64,000 nucleotides of DNA from Acidobacteriota bacterium (GTDB taxonomy: Bacteria > Acidobacteriota > Holophagae > Holophagales > Holophagaceae): assembly GCA_016195985.1 (NCBI GenBank), contig JACPYP010000007.1:62001-126000 (forward strand). Reading direction: 5' to 3'. This document shows, piece after piece, positions 27,301 through 34,668 of this stretch (position 1 is its first letter; each line of letters starts with the position of its first letter). Below the pieces are notes generated by a model that was given only the letters and a program-made list of their open reading frames with translations, was not told the origin of the DNA and made no database searches. Position numbers and translations under genes: made by a program.

Positions 27301-27978
27301 TCAGGCAAGGCGCCGTTCGAGGCCAGGGAAAAAGGACAGGGCTGGAGCCATGAGGGAATCCGGAATGGCGCAGGAACGTCCGTTCCGGCGGCAGGGCTGC
27401 AGGACGAGCCTGGCCACCCCGGCCTCCTGCAGCCACAGAGCCATGTGGACAAGATCCTCCGCATCCAGCAACTCGGGATCGAAGGTGCAGCGGACCTCGT
27501 AGGCTTTGCCCGAGGCCGCCACCAGTGCGAGGGACTCCCTGGCCACCTCATCTCCAGGCGCGCCGGTCACCCGGGCGTACTTTCCATAGGGGGCCTTCAG
27601 GTCGAACCCGATCCAATCAACCTCCGGCAGCACGGCGCGAAGCCGGTCGGGATAAATTCCCGCCGTATGAAGCCCGACCGCGAACCCGGACAGCCGGACT
27701 TCGCGCATGGCGGCGGGCAGTTCCCGCTGCATCAAGGGTTCGCCGCCGCTGAACACCACCCCGTCGAGCAGTCCGCGCCGGGATCCCAGCCAGTCCATCA
27801 CAGGCTTCCATCGCCAGGCCCCTTCCGGCGGGTGGAGGCCCTGAATGTGGGGATTGTGGCAATAGCCGCACCGCCAGGGGCACCCCTGGCAGAACAGGAC
27901 CGCCGCGAGATGGCCCGGGAAATCCAGCGTCGTGAAAGGGACCATCCCTCCGATCCGGAGCGCCTCTCCTTCAGGCAT
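27301..27978 (-). CDS. nrdG: Anaerobic ribonucleotide reductase activating enzyme (NrdG, radical SAM)
   Basis: 225 aa radical-SAM protein. The cluster motif is FCQGCPWRCGYCHNPH, with four closely spaced cysteines, the last three providing the CxxxCxxC of the [4Fe-4S] site. FSGGEPLMQ follows (SAM-binding GGE motif), and KAPYGKYA later. NrdG abstracts a hydrogen from a glycine of NrdD to form the glycyl radical. The gene overlaps by eight bases the 57-aa ORF that carries this glycine, giving direct coupling of activase and radical domain. Confidence 0.92.
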   Translation of the reverse strand: MPEGEALRIGGMVPFTTLDFPGHLAAVLFCQGCPWRCGYCHNPHIQGLHPPEGAWRWKPVMDWLGSRRGLLDGVVFSGGEPLMQRELPAAMREVRLSGFAVGLHTAGIYPDRLRAVLPEVDWIGFDLKAPYGKYARVTGAPGDEVARESLALVAASGKAYEVRCTFDPELLDAEDLVHMALWLQEAGVARLVLQPCRRNGRSCAIPDSLMAPALSFFPGLERRLA

Positions 27979-28144
27979 GATCCAGCTTCCCGGGCGAGGG
28001 CTCGATGAAGGCCCGGCGTTCCTGGTGTTCGCCTTGCTTGCCGGGGTTGAATTCCGACACGGGCCGGTGGTAGCCCATGACGCGGGTCCAGACTTCGCAG
28101 CGCTGGCGTTCGTGGTCCTGAAGGGCGGTGGAGGGGGCGCTCAT
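27971..28144 (-). CDS. Stand-alone glycyl-radical domain of class III ribonucleotide reductase
   Basis: 57 aa. ATG at 28144 is preceded by AGGAG at six-base spacing, so it is a designed start. The sequence RCEVWTRVMGYHRPVSEFN followed by PGK, then E and R residues, matches the extreme C-terminus of NrdD proteins, RVxGYxRPVxxxNxGKxxE. Gly24 would be the radical-bearing glycine. The 679-aa NrdD upstream ends at its zinc-site region (CPNHGYLAGEHEFCPRC) and has no such segment. The glycyl-radical domain is thus a separate polypeptide, encoded 23 bases after the nrdD stop and overlapping nrdG. This resembles YfiD/GrcA, a free glycyl-radical domain that rescues pyruvate formate-lyase. Function is inferred from motif and position. 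Confidence 0.83.
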   Translation of the reverse strand: MSAPSTALQDHERQRCEVWTRVMGYHRPVSEFNPGKQGEHQERRAFIEPSPGKLDHA

Positions 28145-28167
28145 GGAGAACTCCTGCAGGAAGGTGG

Positions 28168-30207
28168 TCAGATCGCCTTCTGGGCGAGGCGTTCCTCGTC
28201 GCAGCGGGGGCAGAACTCGTGTTCACCTGCGAGGTACCCGTGGTTTGGGCAGATCGAGAAGGTGGGCGTGAGCGTGAGGTAGGGCAGGCGAAAGCGGGTC
28301 AGGGCTGTCTTCACCAACTTCCGGCAGGCCTCGGTCGAGGAAACCCGTTCGCGCAAGTACAGATGCAGCACCGTTCCGCCCGTGTAGCGCGTCTGGAGTT
28401 CATCTTGCAGGGCCAGCGCCTCGAAGGGATCCTCGGTGTGGCCCACGGGGAGCTGCGAGGAGTTGGTGTAGTAGGGCTTGTCGGGAGTGCCTGCCTGCAG
28501 GATGTCCTTGAAGCGTTTCCGGTCCTCCTTGGCGAACCGGTAGGTCGTACCCTCGGCGGGCGTCGCCTCCAGGTTGTAGAGGTTGCCGGTCTCCTCCTGG
28601 CACTCCCGGATCCGAGTCCGGAGCCGGTCGAGCAGGCGGAGGGCCAAGGCGTGGCCTTCGGGCGACGTGATGTCGCGGGCGCCCTCCGTGAAGTTCCGGA
28701 TCATCTCGTTGATGCCGTTCACGCCGATGGTGGAGAAATGGTTCCTCAGGGTGCCGAGGTAGCGGCGGGTGTAGGGGAACAGGCCGTCGTCCATCAGCCG
28801 CTGGATGACCTTGCGCTTGATCTCCAGGCTGTCCTTGGCAAGCGCGCAGAGGGCATCCATCCGGGCCATGAGCCCGGCCTCGTCCCCCCGGAAGAGGTAG
28901 CCCTGGCGGGCACAGTTGAGGGTCACCACCCCGAGCGATCCGGTCTGCTCCGCCGATCCGAACAGGCCGTTGCCGCGCTTGAGCAGTTCGCGCAAATCGA
29001 GCTGGAGACGGCAGCACATGGAGCGGACATGGTTGGGCCGCATGTCCGAATTGACGAAGTTCTGGAAGTAGGGGAGGCCGTACTTGGCGGTCATCTCGAA
29101 CAGGCATTCGGCGTTCGCGGATTCCCACGGAAAGTCCGGCGTGATGTTGTAGGTGGGGATGGGGAACGTGAACACCCGGCCGCGGCGGTCGCCGGCGCAC
29201 ATGACCTCGATGTAGGCCCTGTTGATGAGATCCATCTCCGCCTGGAGGTCCCCGTAGGCGAAGGGCATGGCCACGCCGCCGATGACGGGGACCTGTTCCC
29301 TGAGATCCTCGGGGCACACCCAGTCGAAGGTGAGGTTGGTGAAGGGCGTCTGGGTGCCCCAGCGGGAGGGCACGTTCAGGTTGTAGATGAATTCCTGCAT
29401 GCCCTGCCGGACCTGGGCGTAATCCAGCCCATCCTTCCGGACATAGGCCGCGAGGTAGGTGTCGAAGGAGCTGAAGGCCTGGGCCCCGGCCCATTCGTTC
29501 TGCAGCGTGCCGAGGAAGTTCACCATCTGTCCCAGGGCGCTGGAAAAATGGCGGGGCGGATCCGCCTCCGGCTTTCCGGGAACGCCGTTGAACCCCTCAT
29601 GGAGCATCTGCCTCAGGGACCAGCCGGCGCAGTATCCGGACAGCATGTCCAGGTCATGGATGTGGAGGTCCGCCTCGCGGTGGGCCTGGGCGATCTCCGT
29701 CGAGTAGACATGGGACAGCCAGTAGTTCGCCACCACCTTGCCGGAGACGTTGAGCACCAGGCCGCCCAGGGAGTAGCCCTGGTTGGCGTTGGCCTTCACC
29801 CGCCAGTCGGAACGATGCACGTACTCGTCGATGGTGGCCCCCACATCCAGAAGGGCCCTCCGGTCCTCCCGGAGCCGCCGGTGCTGGTCGCGGTAGGCCA
29901 CGAAGGCCCGGAAGGCGCGCAGGTGGTTCGCGTCCACCAGTACCTGCTCCAAGGTGTCCTGGATCTGCTCGACCGCCGGGGAAAGGCTGGCGTGGCGGTG
30001 CCGGATCACCTTCGCGGCGCGCGCCGTCAGAAGGTCCGCCTCCTCCTTTCCGAAATCCCCGGAGGAGGCTCCGGCCCTGGCCAGGGCCGAGGTGATCCTG
30101 CGGAGCTCGAAGGTTTCGCTCCGGCCGTCCCGCTTGACGACATGGGAGGGGAGGGGCCGGTCCGGAGCCCCGGCCCCGGCTGGCGTGAAAAGGGTGGCGG
30201 CGCTCAT
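28168..30207 (-). CDS. nrdD: Anaerobic ribonucleoside-triphosphate reductase main subunit (NrdD) lacking its C-terminal glycyl-radical segment
   Basis: 679 aa from the ATG at 30207, which overlaps the nrdA stop as ATGA. It has an N-terminal ATP-cone (VVKRDGRSETFELRRITSAL, about residues 20-105) and a catalytic barrel with GYSLGGLVLNVSGKV, PTYNITPDFPWE, SMCCRLQLD (candidate thiyl cysteine) and STIGVNGINEMI. The C-terminal metal site is TPTFSICPNHGYLAGEHEFCPRC. The chain then stops (DEERLAQKAI) without the RVxGY glycyl-radical motif found in ordinary NrdD. That motif is in the next ORF (27971-28144). The enzyme reduces NTPs anaerobically using a glycyl radical. Confidence 0.92.
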   Translation of the reverse strand: MSAATLFTPAGAGAPDRPLPSHVVKRDGRSETFELRRITSALARAGASSGDFGKEEADLLTARAAKVIRHRHASLSPAVEQIQDTLEQVLVDANHLRAFRAFVAYRDQHRRLREDRRALLDVGATIDEYVHRSDWRVKANANQGYSLGGLVLNVSGKVVANYWLSHVYSTEIAQAHREADLHIHDLDMLSGYCAGWSLRQMLHEGFNGVPGKPEADPPRHFSSALGQMVNFLGTLQNEWAGAQAFSSFDTYLAAYVRKDGLDYAQVRQGMQEFIYNLNVPSRWGTQTPFTNLTFDWVCPEDLREQVPVIGGVAMPFAYGDLQAEMDLINRAYIEVMCAGDRRGRVFTFPIPTYNITPDFPWESANAECLFEMTAKYGLPYFQNFVNSDMRPNHVRSMCCRLQLDLRELLKRGNGLFGSAEQTGSLGVVTLNCARQGYLFRGDEAGLMARMDALCALAKDSLEIKRKVIQRLMDDGLFPYTRRYLGTLRNHFSTIGVNGINEMIRNFTEGARDITSPEGHALALRLLDRLRTRIRECQEETGNLYNLEATPAEGTTYRFAKEDRKRFKDILQAGTPDKPYYTNSSQLPVGHTEDPFEALALQDELQTRYTGGTVLHLYLRERVSSTEACRKLVKTALTRFRLPYLTLTPTFSICPNHGYLAGEHEFCPRCDEERLAQKAI

Positions 30208-32570
30208 TGGCAGGCCTCGCAAGATCCGGGGTTTTCCAGCGAGCAGGCGATCCCTTCGGCTTCGCTGAAGGCCGCGACGGTGGTCTTCGCGATGCGGGTG
30301 GCAGGGCGGCTCCGCAGGTAGTAGGTGGTCTTGAGCCCCTGGTTCCAGGCATGGAAATACATGCTGCTGAGTTTGGGGATGCTGGGGTTCTCCACGAATA
30401 GATTCAGACTCTGGCTCTGGTCGATGAAGGGCATGCGCGCCGCGGCCAGATCGATGAGGGCCCGCATGGGGAGTTCCCAGGCCGTGCGGTAGAGAACCTG
30501 TAAATCGGCGGGAATGCCTTCGATGCCCTGCACGCTGCCTTCGTTCTGCTTCAGCCGGTTCCGGAAGGCTTCCGTCCAAAGCCCTCGCGCCTGGAGCGCC
30601 TTCACCAGGTGGCGGTTCACCTGGATGAAGTCGCCGCTGAGGGTTTCCCGCTTGAAGAGGTTGCTGACCTGGGGCTCGATGCATTCGCCGCAGCCGGCGA
30701 TGGACGCGATGGTGGCCGTCGGCGCGATGGCGATGAGCAAGCTGTTCCGAACCCCATGCTGGAGGATCCTGGCGCGCAGGGCCTCCCAGCGCTCCGGTTC
30801 AGAAACAGGGGTACCGAAGGCCTCGTGGTGAAACCGGCCCTGCGCGAGCCGGGTCGCGGCGAAAGCTGGGTGGGCCCCATGCTGCTCCGCCAATCCACAA
30901 CTCGCCTCCAGGGCTGCCAGCTGGATCGTCTCGGAAATCCGGGTCGAGAGTTCCTTGGCTTCCGGTGCATCGAAGGGCAGCCCCAGGGTGAAGAGCACGT
31001 CCTGCAGCCCCATGAACCCCAAGCCCACGGGCCTCCAGCGGTGATTCGAGGAAGCCGTTCCGGGGATGGGGTAGAGGTTCAGGTCGATCACCCGGTCCAG
31101 GCTTGGAACCACCTGCGCCACGGTGGCGGCCAGGCGCTCGAAATCGAAGCCCGCGGGCGCGACATGGCGGGCCAGGTTGATGGAGCCGAGGTTGCAGACG
31201 GCGGTCTCTGTCCCATCGGTTACCTCCAGGATCTCCGTGCAGAGGTTGGAGAGGTGCACCGTGCCGCCGCCCGCCGTCTGGTTGCAGTGCCGGTTGCTGG
31301 CATCCTTGAAGCACATCCAGCCATTCCCCGTCTGGGCCAGCGTGCGCATCATGCGGGCGTAGAGGTCCCGGGCCTTCACCTGCCGCTGGAATCGCCCTTC
31401 TCTTTCGGCGGTCTCATAGGCCTGGTTGAAGGCCTCGCCCCAAAGGTCGCAAAGATGCGGCACGGCCTTGGGGTCGAAAAGAGACCAATCTCCGTCCGCC
31501 TCCACGCGGCGCATGAAGAGATCGGGAATCCAGTGGGCCAGGTTCAGGTTGTGGGTGCGCTGGGCCTCGTCTCCCGTGTTGTCCCGCAGTTCCAGAAAGG
31601 CTTCCACGTCCGCATGCCAAGGCTCCAGGTAGATGCAGGCGGCGCCCTTGCGCTTGCCCCCCTGGTTGACGGCGGCGACGGAGGCATCCAGCGTCTTCAA
31701 CCAGGGCACGATGCCGTTGCTGTGGCCGTTGGTGCCCTGGATGAGCGAACCCCTGGAACGCACCCGGTGGAAGGCGAGACCGATGCCGCCGCTCCACTTG
31801 GACAGGAGCGCCACATCCTTGTAGCGGTCGTAGATGGCGGCCAGATCATCCGCCGGGGAATCCAGCAGGAAGCAGGAACTGAGCTGCTCCCGGCGAGTCC
31901 CTGCGTTGAAGAGGGTCGGCGAGCTTGGGAGGTACTCCAGACGGGAAAGGAGGCCGTAGAGGGTGAGCGCCTCCTGGATGCTTCCGGCCAGGGCGCAGGC
32001 GATGCGCAGGAAGAAATACTGGGGTGTTTCGATCACCGCACGGGCTTCGGGGTGGCGCAGGAGGTAGCGGTCATACAGCGTGCGAAGGCCGAAGTATTCG
32101 AAGGCCTCGGTGCGCTCGGTCTCCACGGCATCGTCCAGCTTGCGTCGGTGGGCCCCCGTGAACGTCAGCAGGCGATCGCCCACGAGCCCCAGCTCAAAGC
32201 CAAAGCGGATGCTCTGACTGAAGCTGTGGATGCCCTGGTTCTCCACCTCCTTGTCGATGCAGGTGGCGAGCAGCCGGGCGGCCAGTTGCGAATACTGCGG
32301 CTCTTCCGTCGTGAGGCTGGAGGCCGTCTGGATGCTGAGGGCATCCAGTTCCTTCGTGGTGGCGCCGTCGAACAGGCCGCTGATGGTCCGGGTGGCCACA
32401 CGGATGGCGTCCACATGGGCCAGGTCATGGCAGCACCGGCCAATGGCCCGGACGATCTTGTTCAGGTCCACCGGCTCCAGGTCGCCGTTGCGCTTGCGGA
32501 CCTTCATCGTGGTGGGCGCAGACGTTTCCCTGGAGGCCGTCGGGGCCTCCCGTTCCAGGAGCCTGTCCAT
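30204..32570 (-). CDS. nrdA: Class I ribonucleotide reductase alpha subunit (NrdA)
   Basis: 788 aa from the ATG at 32570, with GGAGGAA seven bases upstream; reading further upstream crosses the riboswitch. It has an ATP-cone (KVRKRNGDLEPVDLNKIVRAI, about residues 23-110) and a ten-stranded barrel with first active-site Cys in QLSSCFLLD, the catalytic triad in SNLCTEI, and the partner Cys in AVCNLGSINLA. PTATIASIAGCGECIEP and the mobile C-terminal cysteines (GSCEACQ) follow. It reduces NDPs with NrdB. It is the first gene of a mixed class I/III operon controlled by a cobalamin riboswitch. Confidence 0.93.
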   Translation of the reverse strand: MDRLLEREAPTASRETSAPTTMKVRKRNGDLEPVDLNKIVRAIGRCCHDLAHVDAIRVATRTISGLFDGATTKELDALSIQTASSLTTEEPQYSQLAARLLATCIDKEVENQGIHSFSQSIRFGFELGLVGDRLLTFTGAHRRKLDDAVETERTEAFEYFGLRTLYDRYLLRHPEARAVIETPQYFFLRIACALAGSIQEALTLYGLLSRLEYLPSSPTLFNAGTRREQLSSCFLLDSPADDLAAIYDRYKDVALLSKWSGGIGLAFHRVRSRGSLIQGTNGHSNGIVPWLKTLDASVAAVNQGGKRKGAACIYLEPWHADVEAFLELRDNTGDEAQRTHNLNLAHWIPDLFMRRVEADGDWSLFDPKAVPHLCDLWGEAFNQAYETAEREGRFQRQVKARDLYARMMRTLAQTGNGWMCFKDASNRHCNQTAGGGTVHLSNLCTEILEVTDGTETAVCNLGSINLARHVAPAGFDFERLAATVAQVVPSLDRVIDLNLYPIPGTASSNHRWRPVGLGFMGLQDVLFTLGLPFDAPEAKELSTRISETIQLAALEASCGLAEQHGAHPAFAATRLAQGRFHHEAFGTPVSEPERWEALRARILQHGVRNSLLIAIAPTATIASIAGCGECIEPQVSNLFKRETLSGDFIQVNRHLVKALQARGLWTEAFRNRLKQNEGSVQGIEGIPADLQVLYRTAWELPMRALIDLAAARMPFIDQSQSLNLFVENPSIPKLSSMYFHAWNQGLKTTYYLRSRPATRIAKTTVAAFSEAEGIACSLENPGSCEACQ

Positions 32571-32717
32571 GGATTCCTCCGAGGGCCCCAGACACGGAGC
32601 CGGCATGGTTGGGTTGGTCGCGGAACGGGCTTGCACCCCAAGGGCGGGGATACGGGCTCGGATTCCACAGCGGGCAGCTTTCCCTCGAAGCAACGCGCAC
32701 CGCCTTGCGGCGGGTCC

Positions 32718-32890
32718 ATGGCAGGTCTTCGGACTTGGGGGCGCTCTGGAAATCCAGGTTCCTTGGATCCAGCTTCCCAGCCTTCGCGAGGCCAGTGCTG
32801 TTGAATCCTTGTTCCCACTTACCGCTGCGGGGCAGTGCCGGAGTCGCACCGGCTTCCCTTTTCAAGCCCGGGTCGCCCCGGACTTACCAA
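32718..32890 (-). ncRNA. Cobalamin riboswitch upstream of the nrd operon
   Basis: Reading the minus strand, the leader of nrdA contains the conserved cobalamin aptamer core. GGGAAGCCGGTGCGACTCCGG leads into CACTGCCCCGCAGCGGTAAG, with a second GGGAAG later. The B12-box-like AGTCCGAAGACCTGCC is at about 32720-32735. Order and spacing fit the family. The element lies about 150 bases before the nrdA start, in a leader of about 330 bases from the putative promoter. Known riboswitches of this class repress B12-independent reductases when cobalamin is available. No class II (NrdJ) gene is in the window. The 5' boundary is approximate. Confidence 0.9.
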
Positions 32891-32902
32891 TGGATGAACC
32901 CC

Positions 32903-32946
32903 AAGATGTGGCATCCATGGGCAAAGGTCAACACTGAATGTTGTGG
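32903..32946 (-). promoter_or_regulatory. Candidate promoter and NrdR-box-like site for the nrd operon
   Basis: On the minus strand, CCACAACATTCAGTGT (32931-32946) agrees at most positions with the NrdR box consensus ACACwATATATwGTGT and contains a CAACA-N5-TGTTG inverted repeat. It overlaps TTGACC (32926-32931), a good -35 hexamer. With 17-base spacing a weak -10 CATCTT is at 32903-32908. Only one box is seen, while NrdR normally binds two, so the assignment is tentative. The position just before the riboswitch is sensible. Confidence 0.4.
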
Positions 32947-32984
32947 TCGGACGCAGCCCTCTGCCGTTCCCGGGGATAGGTGGA

Positions 32985-33428
32985 TCAGACCTTCGCGGTT
33001 CTTCGCCGGTGCCACATGAGCCAGCCCACCAGGATGATGCCCACCCCCGAATGCATAAGCCCCACGGCGGGCCGGGCCTCGGGAGACAGAAGGTAGGCCA
33101 TGCAGAAACCCAGGATGGCGCAGAGGACCGCCAGGACCGCCAATCCGAGGCCGCTGACGCGGCGGGTACCCACGACCCAGCCTTTACCTACGTGGGCCGC
33201 CGCCAGGGCGCCGAAGGCGAACAGCGACCCCCAGGCCGCGAGGCCGTGCAGCCGCATCCACCGGGCCTCCCAGGGGCTCGGCAAACCCAGCTCACCCACG
33301 GGCCCGGCGAGGTAGTGCTGGCCCAGCCACGCCAAACCCGTGGCCAATGCGACACCCACGGCCGTGAACAAGGTGGCCCGCAGCCAGAAAGGCAGCGGGT
33401 TGGCGCTTGGTGTCACTCGTGGATCCAT
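32985..33428 (-). CDS. Small four-helix membrane protein of unknown function
   Basis: 147 aa with four hydrophobic helices (about residues 15-38, 62-82, 92-112, 120-140). Histidines occur inside helices 2 and 4 (RLHGLAAWGSLF, AAAHVGKG, LMHSGVGIILVGWLMWH). This pattern could coordinate heme as in small cytochrome b-like redox proteins, but I do not recognise a named family. The gene starts inside the last codons of apbE (16-base overlap). It is the last gene of the peroxidase-porin-FMN protein-ApbE operon, so an electron-transfer role is plausible. Confidence 0.75.
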   Translation of the reverse strand: MDPRVTPSANPLPFWLRATLFTAVGVALATGLAWLGQHYLAGPVGELGLPSPWEARWMRLHGLAAWGSLFAFGALAAAHVGKGWVVGTRRVSGLGLAVLAVLCAILGFCMAYLLSPEARPAVGLMHSGVGIILVGWLMWHRRRTAKV

Positions 33429-34141
33429 GCCTGGGCCTCGAACCGATCCAGCAGCGTACCAGCCGTCATCCCCGTGAGCGCGACAACCTTGGTGAGCGCA
33501 TCTGCCACCGCGCAGTGGGGCGCGGCGACGGTGACGTGACGGGCTGCGGGCCTGCCGCAGAGGCGAGGCGGGCCATCGAGCGGAAAGTGGCTGGTGGCCA
33601 TGGCGCCATCCTGGAGGGTGGCCCAGGGACGGACGCCGCCGGTGCGTTCATCCCGCAGGCCCACCGGCAGGTCCATTCCGGCCACCCGGAGATCACCGCC
33701 GGCATTGACCCAGCCTGAAGGCGCGCCCGCCGCCAGAAGCGCCGCCAAAGCGCGATCCACCGCCTCGCCCTTGGCGATGCCGCCGAGATCCAGGCGCGCG
33801 CCCGCGTCCCGTTTTTCGATCCGGCCGTCCAGCAGTTCCCAGCGCCCCGTGCCCTGCGCCACATCAAACAGGCCCTCCGTGGCCTCTTCCAGTTCCCGGG
33901 CCACAGACAGCACCCGGGCGGTCCAAGGGTGGATGGCCAGCACGGCCCCCGCAGGGGCCGAGTTGAAGTGCCCGATGTCGCTGTCCGGTAGATGGAAGGA
34001 CATGAGCCGCTCCACCTGGGCCACGGCCTCGAAGGCCGCCGCCACGGCCGCTTCTGTCCCTTCCGGCGCGCCCACCTCCACAAGGGTGCCCACCTCCACA
34101 AGGGTCCCTAGCATCGGACGCGCCCGGCGCCACCCGCTCAC
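33413..34141 (-). CDS. apbE: ApbE-type FAD:protein FMN transferase
   Basis: 242 aa with a GTG start overlapping the FMN-binding protein stop (GTGA). Family hallmarks: MSFHLPDSDIGHFNSAP, LDLGGIAKGEAVDRAL, WVNAGGDLRVAG and the C-terminal ADALTKVVALTG. ApbE covalently transfers FMN from FAD to Thr/Ser of target proteins, here presumably the FMN-binding protein encoded just upstream. It has no clear signal peptide or lipobox from this start. The N-terminus carries a perfect duplication of GTLVEV caused by an 18-bp tandem repeat (34071-34106). This adds six residues in the first beta strand. Confidence 0.92.
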   Translation of the reverse strand: MSGWRRARPMLGTLVEVGTLVEVGAPEGTEAAVAAAFEAVAQVERLMSFHLPDSDIGHFNSAPAGAVLAIHPWTARVLSVARELEEATEGLFDVAQGTGRWELLDGRIEKRDAGARLDLGGIAKGEAVDRALAALLAAGAPSGWVNAGGDLRVAGMDLPVGLRDERTGGVRPWATLQDGAMATSHFPLDGPPRLCGRPAARHVTVAAPHCAVADALTKVVALTGMTAGTLLDRFEAQAWIHE

Positions 34142-34668
34142 GGAAGAAGGCCCGTCCGCCGAGCGCCGTCCACGAGCAGCACCGCGCGCTTCACGCCCTC
34201 GGTGACATGGGCGCAGGAGAGAGTCGCCCCGCTGATGTTGGCGATGTCCTGGCCCACCTTCAGCGCCGAGCTGGCATTGCGCCCCTTGAACTGGCGGCGC
34301 CAGGCGGGCAGGCGCACCTCGTGGCCATGGCTCTCTCGGTAGGCGAGGATCTCCACCTGGGTGACGGCCCCCTTGGCGTCCATCCCCACGGCGAAGGTGA
34401 TGCGCTCGAACTTGCCGATCACCTCATCCACCACCAGAAAGCCCTGGCATGCGGTTCCCGAGTAGGCCACCTCCAGGCTGCCGCGGAAGGGTCCGGCCTT
34501 CTGCTGGAGCGCCTCCAGCCAGGGGGCGTGGGGGTCCAGCGTTTTCAGTTCGGTCCGCGCCCCGGGGAACATCAGGGCGCGGACCTGATCGTGGCTGAGG
34601 TAATCCGCGGCGAAGAGCGCGGCCGGCGCCAGCGCGCTCGCCACCGCGGAGACAAGGGCCACCCTCAT
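34138..34668 (-). CDS. FMN-binding domain protein (ApbE substrate)
   Basis: 176 aa with a signal peptide (MRVALVSAVASALAPAALFA) and an FMN_bind domain. The covalent attachment motif is in IANISGATLSCAHVTEGVK, where the Thr of SGATxS is the usual flavinylation site. GKFERITFAVGMDAKGAVTQVEILAYRESHG matches the family core. It would act as a periplasmic flavin electron carrier. It is coupled to the porin gene upstream (TGATG overlap) and to apbE downstream (GTGA overlap). Confidence 0.9.
   Translation of the reverse strand: MRVALVSAVASALAPAALFAADYLSHDQVRALMFPGARTELKTLDPHAPWLEALQQKAGPFRGSLEVAYSGTACQGFLVVDEVIGKFERITFAVGMDAKGAVTQVEILAYRESHGHEVRLPAWRRQFKGRNASSALKVGQDIANISGATLSCAHVTEGVKRAVLLVDGARRTGLLP

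Noticed and set aside
30609-32804. Long plus-strand open frame opposite nrdA
   Set aside because: Antisense shadow; it also runs into the riboswitch region, where no protein is expected.
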